From Halobacteriales archaeon QS_3_64_16 (GTDB lineage Archaea; Halobacteriota; Halobacteria; Halobacteriales; Halococcaceae): 64,000 nucleotides of DNA. Positions within the stretch are counted from its first letter, which is position 1. Every line of letters starts with the position of its first letter. The notes under the pieces are model-generated. The model worked only from the letters and a program-made list of their open reading frames with translations. It made no database searches and was not told the origin of the DNA. The stretch lies in the NCBI GenBank assembly GCA_003021705.1, contig PXRJ01000016.1:1382-65381 (forward strand), written 5' to 3'. The position numbers were made by a program, and so were the translations under genes. Below are positions 1 to 8,324 of the stretch, one piece after another.

Positions 1-97
1 CCTCGCGATACCACCCGCCCAGACCAGCCGTTAGGACTGTTTTCCCGACACCTGTCCCGGTGCCGACGACCGCTACGTCCGAGCCATCGGTGCTCAT
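1..97 (-). CDS. bioD: Dethiobiotin synthetase, N-terminal part (runs off window)
   Basis: Only the first 32 residues lie in the window. They carry a P-loop of the form GTGTGVGKT at residues 12-20, the ATP-binding signature of BioD, which closes the ureido ring of dethiobiotin from diaminopelargonic acid, CO2 and ATP. The ATG at 95-97 overlaps the TGA stop of bioF (94-96) in an ATGA arrangement, so the two are translationally coupled. It is the last gene seen in the bioB-bioU-bioF-bioD operon. The P-loop alone would also fit other Mrp/ParA-like ATPases; the identification rests on motif plus operon context. Confidence 0.85.
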   Translation of the reverse strand, partial: MSTDGSDVAVVGTGTGVGKTVLTAGLGGWYRE

Positions 98-1356
98 AGT
101 ATGCCGGTAGTGCGACCCGCAGCCTCGAAGGCGTCGAGGCAATGCCGGATTTCGTCTTCGGTGTGGGTCGCCATCGGCGCGACTCGGAGTCGGCTCGTAC
201 CTTCGGGAACCGTCGGCGGGCGAATGGCGGGGGCGACGATTCCATGCTCTCGAAGCCGGTCGCTAAGAGTCTCTGCGTCCGTGCGGTCGCCAACGACGAC
301 TGGCAGGATCTGGGTCTTTCCCCATACCTCGAAGCCGCTTCCGGCCAGACCCTCGCGCAGACGCTTGACGTTCCTCCAAAGCTGGGTGCGGCAAGTATCG
401 TCCTCACGAGTGATCCGGAGGGATTCGCGCGCCGCGCCGACGGCCGGCGGTGCCAACCCCGTCGAGAACACAAAGGAACGGGCGGCGTTGAGCAGGTATT
501 CGATCAGTTTCTCGCTGCCGGCGACGTACCCGCCCTGGCTCGCTAGCGCCTTCGAGAGCGTCCCCATTTGGACGTGGACGCGATCGGTCAGTTCTTCGTG
601 CCCGACGATCCCCTCGCCGTTCTCGTAGAGGCCGGTGGCGTGAGCCTCGTCGACCATCACCCATGCACCGTAGCGTTCGGCCTCCTCGCAGATCCCTTCG
701 AGGGGCGCGATATCCCCATCCATGCTGAAGACCGAGTCAGTGACGACTAACCACGACTCTTCGTCGGTTTCGCGGTCCACTTGACGATCCATTGCTTTGG
801 CGAGCGCGTCGGCATCCGCGTGGTCATAGACGACCGTCTCCGCACCAGAGAGCCGACAGCCATCGACGATGCTCGCGTGGTTCAATTCGTCGGAGAAGAC
901 GACGTCGGGTTCGAGTGCAGTGAGCACGCCGACGTTCGTCGCATAGCCCGAGGAGAAGACGAGCGCTCGCTCGGTCTTTTTCGCATTCGCGATGTCACGT
1001 TCGAGCGCGCGATGGGCGTCTGTATCACCGGTGAGGAGCCGGCTTGCCCCTGATCCGGAGCCAGTGGTGTGGGCTTTCTCGGCCGCTGCCTGTGCGACGC
1101 GTTCGTCACTCGCCAGCCCGAGATAGTCGTTCGCAGCGAAGAGGAGTTGCTGCTCGCCGTCGTCCGGCACTGCTCCCCTCGGATCGGGAGCCACCCGCGT
1201 TCGGGCCGCGACACGATCGACCGGCTGGAGGTCCCGTCGAAGGTCACGCTGTTCGCGATCAGCGAGGCGGGCAGCGGGATCGAAGCCCCGATCGGTCGCC
1301 CGTCGGGGTTCCCTTCTTCTCTCGCGTGCTGCCAATGAATCGGCGTCGTCGGTCAT
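94..1356 (-). CDS. bioF: 8-amino-7-oxononanoate synthase
   Basis: A 420-residue PLP enzyme of the alpha-oxoamine synthase family. It condenses L-alanine with pimeloyl thioester to give KAPA, the first dedicated step of biotin synthesis. Visible landmarks are ANDYLGL (75-81), the glycine/serine-rich TTGSGSGASRLLTG stretch (97-110), the DELNHASI segment with His160, VDEAHATG (235-242) and the PLP lysine Lys269 in GTLSKALASQGG. The first 70 residues are poorly conserved and arginine-rich, so the exact start is less certain than the rest; ATG at 1356 lies 4 nt after the bioU stop. Third gene of the biotin operon. Confidence 0.93.
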   Translation of the reverse strand: MTDDADSLAARERRREPRRATDRGFDPAARLADREQRDLRRDLQPVDRVAARTRVAPDPRGAVPDDGEQQLLFAANDYLGLASDERVAQAAAEKAHTTGSGSGASRLLTGDTDAHRALERDIANAKKTERALVFSSGYATNVGVLTALEPDVVFSDELNHASIVDGCRLSGAETVVYDHADADALAKAMDRQVDRETDEESWLVVTDSVFSMDGDIAPLEGICEEAERYGAWVMVDEAHATGLYENGEGIVGHEELTDRVHVQMGTLSKALASQGGYVAGSEKLIEYLLNAARSFVFSTGLAPPAVGAARESLRITREDDTCRTQLWRNVKRLREGLAGSGFEVWGKTQILPVVVGDRTDAETLSDRLREHGIVAPAIRPPTVPEGTSRLRVAPMATHTEDEIRHCLDAFEAAGRTTGIL

Positions 1357-1360
1357 CGAC

Positions 1361-2389
1361 TCAAAACCCCGGCATCAGTTCGGCCGGCCCGAACACACCG
1401 TACTCGCCTGCGCGATTGCGCCGGACGCCGGCCTTCAGGTAGCCGATGGCGGGCCCATTGACGTTCGCCTCCATGCTCGTGGCGTCGTCGAGTTCGAAGG
1501 TGTTCGTCCCCTGCTCACCGTCGAAGGTCCGGCCCGTGACCGAGACGGTCGTCGTCGTGGGCTTTTCGTCCGAGCGTAGGTCGAGTATTCCCCCGACCGT
1601 GACGTCTTCAGCGGCACAGATTCCTGCTCGCTCCAAGAGCACGTCGTCGGCGTGCTCCATGTCCTCGAATCCGAGCACGCCGTCGTGCTCGTCGATGACC
1701 GCTTCGATCTCGTTGTCGCTCATCTCACTGGCCGTCTCGATGTCGTAGTCCGGAAGGTGAGCGATGTCTTCTCGAACCGTTCCGCGGTTGTCCGCATAGC
1801 CCGATTTGAGACCGACACCCCAATGGATATCGACTGCTTCGACCTCGACGAACGACTGCGCACAGAGTGCTGCGGCTCCGGTCAGCAATCCGGGTGTTGC
1901 CCCTGCACCACAAATGAAGGTAATACCGCTTTCCTCGAGAAGCCCCTCGCGTTCGTCGAGCATCTCGATGACCCGCGAGCGCTTGAGAACGTCGATAAGC
2001 ACACCCTCGTAGTTAGCCGCGGCGAAGCGCTCGGCGACCCGCGGGATGAAGTCGTGCTCGAAGTTCGGCAGTGCGATCAGTACGGCGTCGATCGCTTCGC
2101 TGTCGGCGATGACGTCCTCGATCGGCGTCTCGCTGGGGTGTGCCTGTGTCGAAGCGGCGACGCCCTTCTCGGCTCCGTGTTGCTTGACAGCGGCCACACC
2201 ACCGTCGCTCGCGACGTTCCCTTCGGTCGCAGCGAGCAGTTCGTCGACGTCGAGTCCGTCGTGATCGATAGCGATCCCATTGCGATCACAGGCCGCGACG
2301 GGCGTTATGCCCTCTTTGTGTGTCGAAACGTCCAGTGCTCGTCGGCCGATGCCACCCGTGCCGAGGACGGCGAAGGTCAGGTCAGTCAT
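1361..2389 (-). CDS. bioU: BioU-like (S)-8-amino-7-oxononanoate aminating enzyme (saccharopine-dehydrogenase-like)
   Basis: A 342-residue oxidoreductase with an N-terminal Rossmann motif (AVLGTGGIGRRAL, about 7-19) and a GAGATPGLLTGAA loop (161-173). Haloarchaeal and cyanobacterial proteins of this type are often annotated saccharopine-dehydrogenase-like; the cyanobacterial member is BioU, which replaces BioA by converting KAPA to DAPA using NAD(P)H, with a lysine of the enzyme itself as amino donor. Position between bioB and bioF, and the absence of bioA here, support that role. Lys136 in DVLKRS is a candidate for the donor lysine (my inference). An in-frame ATG 19 codons upstream is possible, but the intervening residues are threonine-rich and the Rossmann fold starts normally from 2389. 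Confidence 0.8.
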   Translation of the reverse strand: MTDLTFAVLGTGGIGRRALDVSTHKEGITPVAACDRNGIAIDHDGLDVDELLAATEGNVASDGGVAAVKQHGAEKGVAASTQAHPSETPIEDVIADSEAIDAVLIALPNFEHDFIPRVAERFAAANYEGVLIDVLKRSRVIEMLDEREGLLEESGITFICGAGATPGLLTGAAALCAQSFVEVEAVDIHWGVGLKSGYADNRGTVREDIAHLPDYDIETASEMSDNEIEAVIDEHDGVLGFEDMEHADDVLLERAGICAAEDVTVGGILDLRSDEKPTTTTVSVTGRTFDGEQGTNTFELDDATSMEANVNGPAIGYLKAGVRRNRAGEYGVFGPAELMPGF

Positions 2390-2470
2390 GATTGTAGTGG
2401 TGGTTGTGTTAGCAGCGTCGCGTGTGTTCGTCAATCGACTTCTCATCGGTCGTATTGCGCATCGTGAGGA

Positions 2471-3586
2471 TCAATCGCCGGACTCCGCGTTGCTCGTGGC
2501 GGTTCCCGCGGCCGTTTCGAGCGGTGGGTCCTCGCTCGCGCGCACTTTCACGTCGGCCGGATCGAAGCCGGTCACGTCGTTGTTCGGCTCCAAGCCGGCT
2601 TCCTCGATGATCTCGATGTCCTCGGCGGGCGACTGCCCGCTGGTCGTGAGATAATCGCCAGTGAGAACCCCATCCGCACCTGCTTCGAAGGGTAGGTGTT
2701 GCTCGTCTTTCGCGAGATTGACCTCTCGGCCACCTGCGAGCCGAACCCGTGCATGGGGGTGGAGCAGGCGGTAGACGGCGATCGTCGCGATGAGTTCTTC
2801 GGTAGCGATCGCCGCTTCCTCACCGAGTTTCTCGCCCAGTGGTGTCCCTGCTACGGGGTTGAGTACGTTTACTGGGAGCGAGGAGACACCGATGTCTTGC
2901 AGGGCTATTGCGGCCTCTATGCGATCGGTCGGCGTCTCGCCCATCCCGAGGATTACGCCGGCACAGAGGTCCATCCCGGCGGCCTTCGCGACTTCGAGGG
3001 TCGCGACGCGATCCGCGAACGAATGCGTCTCGACGATCTCGGGGAAGAAGCGTGGCGAAGTCTCGATGTTGTGATTGTAGTGATTGATTCCCTCCGCAGC
3101 GAGGATGTCGGCTTCCTCTTCGGTGAGGATGCCGAGGCTCGCGTCGACCTCGATAGTCGTCTCCTCGCGGACTAGCCGGATCGCTCGCAGGACCTCTTGC
3201 CACTCTTCAGGTCGGCGATCCTTCGAGACACCCTTCTCGGCGACGACGATCCCGAAGCGCTGGGCACCGTCGCGCTCCGCACGCTTCGCGGCTTCGAGGA
3301 TCGACTGGGGGTCGAGAAGCCCGTACGTGTCGATCCCAGTGTCGAAATGCACTGACTGGGCACAGAACCCACAGTCCTCGGCGCAGTTGCCGGCTTTGGC
3401 ATTGACGATCGAACAGGCGTCAACGGTTCCGTCACCGAAGTACGCTCGAACTGCATCGGCTGCGGTCGCGAGCTCGTCGACTGGCTGGGCGAGCAGCGCT
3501 AGCCCGTCTGTGCGATCGAGGGACTCGCCGTCTACTACGCGGTTCACCGCGTCGTCGATCGTCCGGTTACCCGTTTCGTAAACCAC
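2471..3586 (-). CDS. bioB: Biotin synthase (radical SAM)
   Basis: A 371-residue protein with the radical-SAM cluster motif CxxxCxxC (Cys68, Cys72, Cys75 in NCAEDCGFC), followed by typical BioB segments such as the ILGMGET stretch and LNPVAGTPLG. It inserts sulfur into dethiobiotin to form biotin. The start is a GTG at 3584-3586; a TATA box at 3609-3617 puts the transcription start close to this codon, so a leaderless transcript fits. A poorly conserved acidic tail of about 35 residues follows the catalytic core. It is the promoter-proximal gene of the operon, and a BirA-like palindrome overlaps its start codon. Confidence 0.95.
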   Translation of the reverse strand: MVYETGNRTIDDAVNRVVDGESLDRTDGLALLAQPVDELATAADAVRAYFGDGTVDACSIVNAKAGNCAEDCGFCAQSVHFDTGIDTYGLLDPQSILEAAKRAERDGAQRFGIVVAEKGVSKDRRPEEWQEVLRAIRLVREETTIEVDASLGILTEEEADILAAEGINHYNHNIETSPRFFPEIVETHSFADRVATLEVAKAAGMDLCAGVILGMGETPTDRIEAAIALQDIGVSSLPVNVLNPVAGTPLGEKLGEEAAIATEELIATIAVYRLLHPHARVRLAGGREVNLAKDEQHLPFEAGADGVLTGDYLTTSGQSPAEDIEIIEEAGLEPNNDVTGFDPADVKVRASEDPPLETAAGTATSNAESGD

Positions 3587-3607
3587 GATCTGCTGCGCGG
3601 TTGACTG
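3576..3607. promoter_or_regulatory. Candidate BirA operator over the bioB start
   Basis: The plus strand reads TCGTAAACC (3576-3584), a 14-nt spacer, then GGTTGACTG (3599-3607). The BirA signal described for bacteria and some archaea is TTGTAAACC-N14/15-GGTTTACAA; the match is 8 of 9 in the left arm and 6 of 9 in the right, with correct spacing. The site abuts the bioB TATA box and covers the GTG start, where a bound repressor would block initiation. The left arm is also bioB coding sequence, so part of the match could be chance. Confidence 0.5.
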
Positions 3608-3608
3608 C

Positions 3609-3617
3609 TTAATAAAA
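3609..3617 (-). promoter_or_regulatory. TATA box of the biotin operon
   Basis: On the minus strand the sequence reads TTTTATTAA, centred about 27 nt upstream of the bioB GTG start, the distance expected for a leaderless haloarchaeal promoter. Confidence 0.6.
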
Positions 3618-3916
3618 CCTGGGCTCGCTCGGTCCGGGAGGATTTCGTCCGGTGTTGTTTCACGACGAGTTCGTCTACCTTCGGCTTACTCGCTACATGC
3701 TAAGAGCGCTCCCAGACGATCCATCTGCGCTCATGCTACTCACGCTGCTCGCTCAGGTCCTTGTCGTCGGTTCGACCATGACCGCAGGGAGATATCACTG
3801 CCTCGTCAGGGAGGTCAGTGGTTCTGCCGAGGGATCTATTAGATTATGGCAGCGGATATTTCGTATCGATCTGTGGTGAGTTGGCTCGGACGGATTGAAC
3901 GCGACCCAACCTTTCG
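3618..3916. other. Intergenic stretch between bioB promoter and DUF5787 gene
   Basis: About 300 bases without a gene I can support. Only short open frames without haloarchaeal composition occur. No RNA gene or repeat was recognised. Confidence 0.5.
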
Positions 3917-4885
3917 TTATCCGAACCGATCGAGCCCGACCTGTCTCCGTGCTCTGCCGTCCGGTTCGCGCACCCAGGGCGTTCGCCGTTCGCGCTCGGT
4001 CTCGGAATCGACGACAGGACTCTCGGCAGGTTCGTGGCCCGGACAGTCCGATCCACACTCGGTAGCCGGATGCACGACTCGATTCTTCCACTGGCAGTAC
4101 GGCAGCGAGGCTGTGCCCGCGCTCTCGCGGGCTTCGACCTGCGCGCAGGCCGGGAACGCGTAAGTCCGCCAGCCCTTTCCATAGGCGCGCTCGGCGAGCC
4201 GGCGGCGAAGGCGGGCTTTCCGGACAGGTGGAACGATTTCGATATCGGTTCGGCCCGGCGCGCGCTCCGAGACTTCGACGCCGTACTCGGTAGGATCCAG
4301 CGGCGTCGGCTCCCGGATCACCTCTCGATTTGCGCTCTCGGGGTCGAATCGCCAGACGCCGACCTCGGCGGGAAGCCGGTTGAGGTGCGCGCGGGTCACA
4401 TAGGTCTCAGTCGCGAGGATCACTTCATCGAACAGGCCGAGGGAGACGTCGATCCTGAGCTGGCGGTCGAGGTCGCCCGGACTACTCAGATCGGGTTTGT
4501 TCTCGATGCCGATAATAGAGCCGAACCACTCGGCCGGATAGCGCGCCGTCTGCCTGACGTACTCGCGGCCCCCGCGCCGGGTGCGCTCGAAGAAGCCCAT
4601 TCCGATCGCTGCCTCACAGGCCTCTCTAACCCACTCCGAGTCGCTCGCGAAGGCCTCTTTCCAGTGACGCCACCGCCCGACGCCGACCGAACTCCTGATC
4701 GCTCGGTCGGGAATAGTTCGGGAGGAGATCGCTGTCCGGTCCTCGAAGTCGGGACCGGGCTCGATAGCGGCGATATCGATCACCCGGTTGCCCCGTGAAC
4801 TCGCCCCGAGTTGGCGGCTCGGGATTCCCGAGGAGTGGCGTTCGAGCCACGCACACAGCGCCACCTCGAAGCCGAACTCGCGCAC
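3917..4885 (-). CDS. DUF5787-type protein with PD-(D/E)xK nuclease-like core
   Basis: A 322-residue haloarchaeal protein that I recognise as resembling DUF5787; no function is established to my knowledge. Features compatible with a PD-(D/E)xK nuclease fold are visible: an acidic residue in VIDIAAIE (Asp37), an ExK element in IGIENKPD (Glu128, Lys130) and a Q-R motif helix (RQLRIDVS, 142-149). The C-terminal third has four cysteines (247, 264, 277, 281) that could bind zinc or an Fe-S cluster, as in Cas4/AddB-type nucleases. The start is GTG at 4885. It stands alone between the biotin operon and the amphi-Trp gene. The nuclease assignment is inference from motif spacing. Confidence 0.65.
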   Translation of the reverse strand: MREFGFEVALCAWLERHSSGIPSRQLGASSRGNRVIDIAAIEPGPDFEDRTAISSRTIPDRAIRSSVGVGRWRHWKEAFASDSEWVREACEAAIGMGFFERTRRGGREYVRQTARYPAEWFGSIIGIENKPDLSSPGDLDRQLRIDVSLGLFDEVILATETYVTRAHLNRLPAEVGVWRFDPESANREVIREPTPLDPTEYGVEVSERAPGRTDIEIVPPVRKARLRRRLAERAYGKGWRTYAFPACAQVEARESAGTASLPYCQWKNRVVHPATECGSDCPGHEPAESPVVDSETERERRTPWVREPDGRARRQVGLDRFG

Positions 4886-4982
4886 ACCTATTGTAGGAAC
4901 GAGACGGACAAAAACGCCGCGACCCGCTGTCGGTCAGGCAGCTGGGTACGGCGAAGAAAGAACCGAGAAGTAAGTCGACGAG

Positions 4983-5225
4983 CTACGATTCGGGCGTCCA
5001 GTTCATATCGAGGCTGAGAGATTCGCGATCGCTGCGGAACCGTCGGGACTGCTCGACGGTCTCGATCGAGAATTTGATCGACGCGCCCGGCGACATTCGG
5101 ATCGCTTTGTTACCGACCCGGACGTCGGCTGGGCCGTCACTCTCGATCGTGTCGGCGAGTTCCCGAAGCCGGTCGGCGAGTTCCGCCTGAGACAGTTCCT
5201 CGTCGTGGGACGTGCGGTCTGCCAT
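4983..5225 (-). CDS. Amphi-Trp domain protein
   Basis: An acidic 80-residue protein of the amphi-Trp type: a helical N-terminal half (SQAELADRLRELADTIE) followed by a beta-rich segment ending in a short tail with the single Trp (DMNWTPES). Members are common in haloarchaea and have no assigned role. The ATG at 5225 is preferred over an upstream in-frame start because a TATA element lies 25-30 nt before it. Confidence 0.8.
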   Translation of the reverse strand: MADRTSHDEELSQAELADRLRELADTIESDGPADVRVGNKAIRMSPGASIKFSIETVEQSRRFRSDRESLSLDMNWTPES

Positions 5226-5248
5226 ACCTCGCCATGTGTTCGCCGAGG

Positions 5249-5257
5249 ATATATAAA
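5249..5257 (-). promoter_or_regulatory. TATA box of the amphi-Trp gene
   Basis: Minus-strand TTTATATAT lies 24-32 nt upstream of the ATG at 5225, typical for a leaderless gene. It is one of the clearest core promoters in the window. Confidence 0.65.
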
Positions 5258-5341
5258 TGCCGCCGGAACACCGCGGAGAAGCCATCGAACAGTGCCAACG
5301 GTCGCCGAAAGCTTATGCCTGATGGATGGGAAATAGCTACC

Positions 5342-5578
5342 ATGTTGCGAGGAGTGATAACGGATCTCGCGACCGACCGGCGCTGGGAGGTCCTCGCGCT
5401 CGTCGTGCTCGTGAACTTCGGGCTCGCCTTCGCGCTCGGGACGACGATCGGGACCGGAACAACGCTCCGTGCAGGAGTCTTTCTGGTAGCCTTCGGAGTG
5501 ATCGCCGGGGTCGAGTACGCCGCGGCCTGTCGGTGGTGTACGCCCCAGGTCCGATCGCTGACCTACTGGATCGGGTGA
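5342..5578 (+). CDS. Small two-helix membrane protein
   Basis: A 78-residue protein with two strongly hydrophobic segments (about residues 17-35 and 42-60) and a short tail with two cysteines around CRWC. No family is recognised. The ATG at 5342 was chosen because upstream in-frame codons are basic and read through the divergent promoter of the amphi-Trp gene. It is transcribed divergently from that gene and precedes the aIF2-gamma operon. It is probably a membrane protein of unknown function. Confidence 0.65.
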   Translation: MLRGVITDLATDRRWEVLALVVLVNFGLAFALGTTIGTGTTLRAGVFLVAFGVIAGVEYAAACRWCTPQVRSLTYWIG

Positions 5579-5712
5579 TTCGACCCGGTTGACCCGACAA
5601 AACCGGACGAATCGGTCAGGTCAGTCGGAGTCGGTCGGAGTGGTCGGGAAGACGGACACGGAACAGCAGCTTTATGACTCGCACGGGGCCAAGTGTCCGT
5701 ATTACTATCGAT

Positions 5713-6948
5713 ATGACGAAAGATAGCCAACCGGAGGTGAACATCGGGCTCGTCGGTCACGTTGATCACGGGAAGACGACTCTCGTACAAGCCCTCTCGG
5801 GTTCCTGGACCGACCAGCACTCCGAGGAGATGAAACGGGGGATCTCGATCCGACTGGGCTATGCCGATGCCACGTTCAGGGACTGTCCGGATTTGGAGGA
5901 GCCCGAACGCTACACGGTTTCCGAGACCTGTCCGGACGGCTCCGCAAGCGACGTCCTTCGTACTGTTTCGTTCGTCGACGCGCCGGGCCACGAGACGCTC
6001 ATGGCGACGATGCTGTCGGGAGCCTCGCTCATGGACGGTGCCGTCTTAGTGGTGAGTGCCACCGAGCAGATCCCCCAGGCCCAGACCGAAGAGCACCTCA
6101 TGGCACTCGATATCATCGGGATCGAGAACATCGTCATTGCCCAGAACAAACTCGATCTCGTCGACGGCGAGCGCGCCAGGCAGAACTACGAGGGGATCCA
6201 AGAGTTCGTCTCGGGGACGGTCGCCGAGGACGCTCCCGTCGTCCCTATCAGTGCTCAACAGGACGTCAATACTGACTTACTCATCCAAGCGATCGAGGAG
6301 GAGATCCCCACGCCCGAGCGCCAGGCCGACGCCGACGCCCGGATGTACGTTGCCCGCAGCTTCGATATCAACCGCCCGGGCACCACGCGGGAAGAGCTCT
6401 CGGGCGGGGTGGTCGGGGGTAGCCTGGTCGAAGGCGGGCTGGAAGTCGGCGAGGAGATCGAGCTCCGGCCGGGCCGGGAGGTCCAGTCCGGCGGCCAAAG
6501 CGAGTGGCAACCCATCACCACCGAGATCCGCTCGCTACAAGCCGGCAGCGAGGGGGTCGATCGCGTCACCCCTGGAGGACTCATCGGCGTCGGCACCGGT
6601 CTCGATCCCAGTCTCACGAAAAGCGATGGACTCGCCGGCCAGGTCGCCGGCCCGCCGGGATCGCTGCCGCCGACTCGAGAGGAGTTTACCATGGGCGTCG
6701 AGTTGCTCGAACAGCTTGTGGGTGAAGGCGAGGCGGGCGGGGAGATCGAGCCGATCAGTACCGGAGAGCCCCTGATGCTTACTGTCGGCACGTCGACGAC
6801 CGTCGGCTCAGTGACGAGCGCACGGGAGGACGAGTGTGAGGTCGGGCTGAAGCGACCGGTCTGTGCGCCCGCGGGAGCGAAGATCGCGATCAACCGCCGG
6901 GTCGGCGCGCGCTGGCGGCTGATCGGCATCGGGACGCTCGCGGAGTAG
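5713..6948 (+). CDS. eif2g: Translation initiation factor aIF2 subunit gamma
   Basis: A 411-residue GTPase that carries initiator methionyl-tRNA to the small ribosomal subunit. The G motifs are plain: GHVDHGKT (15-22), the switch-I stretch [10 protein letters not shown] (41-50), DAPGH (89-93), NKLD (145-148) and a SAQ motif; EF-Tu-like domains 2 and 3 follow. An in-frame ATG at 5674 lies inside a TATA-like CTTTATGA element (about 5669-5676), so 5713 is the likely start. First gene of the conserved archaeal cluster aIF2-gamma / PIN / Rpo7 / Spt4 / DUF359. Confidence 0.95.
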   Translation: MTKDSQPEVNIGLVGHVDHGKTTLVQALSGSWTDQHSEEMKRGISIRLGYADATFRDCPDLEEPERYTVSETCPDGSASDVLRTVSFVDAPGHETLMATMLSGASLMDGAVLVVSATEQIPQAQTEEHLMALDIIGIENIVIAQNKLDLVDGERARQNYEGIQEFVSGTVAEDAPVVPISAQQDVNTDLLIQAIEEEIPTPERQADADARMYVARSFDINRPGTTREELSGGVVGGSLVEGGLEVGEEIELRPGREVQSGGQSEWQPITTEIRSLQAGSEGVDRVTPGGLIGVGTGLDPSLTKSDGLAGQVAGPPGSLPPTREEFTMGVELLEQLVGEGEAGGEIEPISTGEPLMLTVGTSTTVGSVTSAREDECEVGLKRPVCAPAGAKIAINRRVGARWRLIGIGTLAE

Positions 6949-6953
6949 TAGCG

Positions 6954-7532
6954 ATGACACGCGTATTACTCGACGCGAACGCGCTGATGATGCCGGTCGA
7001 ACTCGACGTTAGAGTGTTCGACGAGCTCGATCGGCTGCTCGGCGGCCCGGACGATCCTTCCCGACCGACCGGAGCGGTGCTTGGAGCCCCGGCAGGAGGG
7101 CAGTCGGATATGGAGAGGACAGCGGCGATTCGAGCCGAAGCGGACCCGGATCAGAGTTCCGTCGGTGTCGGTGCCGATTCCGATCCCGGTCCCGCGAGCA
7201 GTGAAGACGGGACCGTCGACAGCGGGATCGACGGCGTGACGCTTTTAGTACCGACAGCGGTCGTTCGGGAGTTAGAGGAGCTATCGGGTAGCCACGGCGA
7301 GGAAGCGGTTGCGGCGAGCGTCGGCGCGGATCTCGCCGACGAGCGCTGTCGGGCCCTTCCTCACGAGAAGACCCACGCCGACGACGCGGTAATCGAGATC
7401 GCTACCGATCGGCGGGCGGTGATCGATTTCGTTCTGACGAACGACCGAGCACTCAGAGAACGCTTGCACGCCCGAGGCGTTCCAGTAATCTGTTTACGTG
7501 GGCACGACCAACTGACGATCACGAACCCATAA
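6954..7532 (+). CDS. PIN-domain protein of the aIF2-gamma operon
   Basis: A 192-residue protein with PIN nuclease features: LLDANALMMP at the N terminus (Asp7), VPTAVVREL in the middle and a C-terminal LTNDRAL segment with a conserved Asp. Genes of this family sit beside aIF2-gamma and RpoE in many archaea and resemble Fcf1/VapC-type PIN proteins, suggesting RNA cleavage, perhaps in ribosome biogenesis. A low-complexity acidic insert of roughly 55 residues (about 31-88) separates strand 1 from the rest. It begins 5 nt after the aIF2-gamma stop and ends 2 nt before rpo7. Confidence 0.82.
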   Translation: MTRVLLDANALMMPVELDVRVFDELDRLLGGPDDPSRPTGAVLGAPAGGQSDMERTAAIRAEADPDQSSVGVGADSDPGPASSEDGTVDSGIDGVTLLVPTAVVRELEELSGSHGEEAVAASVGADLADERCRALPHEKTHADDAVIEIATDRRAVIDFVLTNDRALRERLHARGVPVICLRGHDQLTITNP

Positions 7533-7534
7533 TC

Positions 7535-8119
7535 ATGTACAAACGAGTACGCTTGCGCGATACGGTCGAAGTACCGCCCGAGGACCTCGCGGACGTCTCG
7601 CCCGACCTGGTCAAGCGACGCTTGCAGGACGAGTTAGAGGGCCGGATGGACGAGGAGGTCGGCAGCGTTGTCTCGATCACCGAGGTCCACGATGTCGGCG
7701 ACGGCGCGGTGATCCCCAGCCGACCGGGGGTCTACTACGAGGTCGAGTTCGACGCGGTCACCTTCGACCCCGAGATGCAGGAAGTCGTCGATGGCGAAGT
7801 CGTCGAGGTGGTGAACTTCGGCGCGTTCGTCGGGATCGGCCCCGTCGACGGTTTGCTGCACGTCTCCCAGATAAGCGACGAGTACCTCGCGTACGACGAG
7901 GAAAACCAGCGACTCGCCTCCCGGGACTCCGATCAAGCACTGGGCGTCGGCGACGCGGTCCGGGCCCGCATCGTCACCAAGAGCATCGACGAGCGCAATC
8001 CCCGGGACAGCAAGATCGGCCTGACCGCGAAACAGGTGGGATTGGGGCGACTGGCCTGGCTGCGCGATGACCGCGACGAGGACGAAGAGAGCGAGACGGC
8101 GAGCGCGACGGGTGATTAG
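7535..8119 (+). CDS. rpo7: DNA-directed RNA polymerase subunit Rpo7 (RpoE')
   Basis: A 194-residue protein with the N-terminal RNP-like domain (MYKRVRLRDTVEVPPEDL) and an S1 domain (VVEVVNFGAFVGIGPVDGLLHVSQI). With Rpo4 it forms the polymerase stalk that contacts nascent RNA and helps open complex formation. An acidic tail (RDEDEESE) is typical of halophiles. It sits between the PIN gene and spt4, the standard order. Confidence 0.95.
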   Translation: MYKRVRLRDTVEVPPEDLADVSPDLVKRRLQDELEGRMDEEVGSVVSITEVHDVGDGAVIPSRPGVYYEVEFDAVTFDPEMQEVVDGEVVEVVNFGAFVGIGPVDGLLHVSQISDEYLAYDEENQRLASRDSDQALGVGDAVRARIVTKSIDERNPRDSKIGLTAKQVGLGRLAWLRDDRDEDEESETASATGD

Positions 8120-8122
8120 AGT

Positions 8123-8320
8123 ATGGTGACTAGACGCGTCTGCCGGGAATGTCACTTGGTCGTCGACGACGCCGGGGCACAGGCCTGCCCGAACTGTGGC
8201 TCCTCGAGTCTCACCGAGGATTGGGCGGGCTACGTCATCATCGCCCACCCCGAGACCTCCGAGATCGCCGAAGAGATGCAGGTCACCGAGCCGGGCAAGT
8301 ACGCACTGAAAGTTCGGTGA
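8123..8320 (+). CDS. spt4: Transcription elongation factor Spt4 (RpoE'')
   Basis: A 65-residue zinc protein with four cysteines (7, 10, 22, 25) followed by GYVIIAHPETSEIAEEM, the Spt4 core. It pairs with Spt5 to promote processive transcription. It starts 3 nt after rpo7 and ends 4 nt before the next gene, within the same operon. Confidence 0.95.
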   Translation: MVTRRVCRECHLVVDDAGAQACPNCGSSSLTEDWAGYVIIAHPETSEIAEEMQVTEPGKYALKVR

Positions 8321-8324
8321 GCCG

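Noticed and set aside
3652-3879. A 75-codon frame between bioB and the DUF5787 gene.
   Set aside because: Composition is leucine/arginine-rich and not acidic, and it has no recognisable motif or properly spaced promoter.
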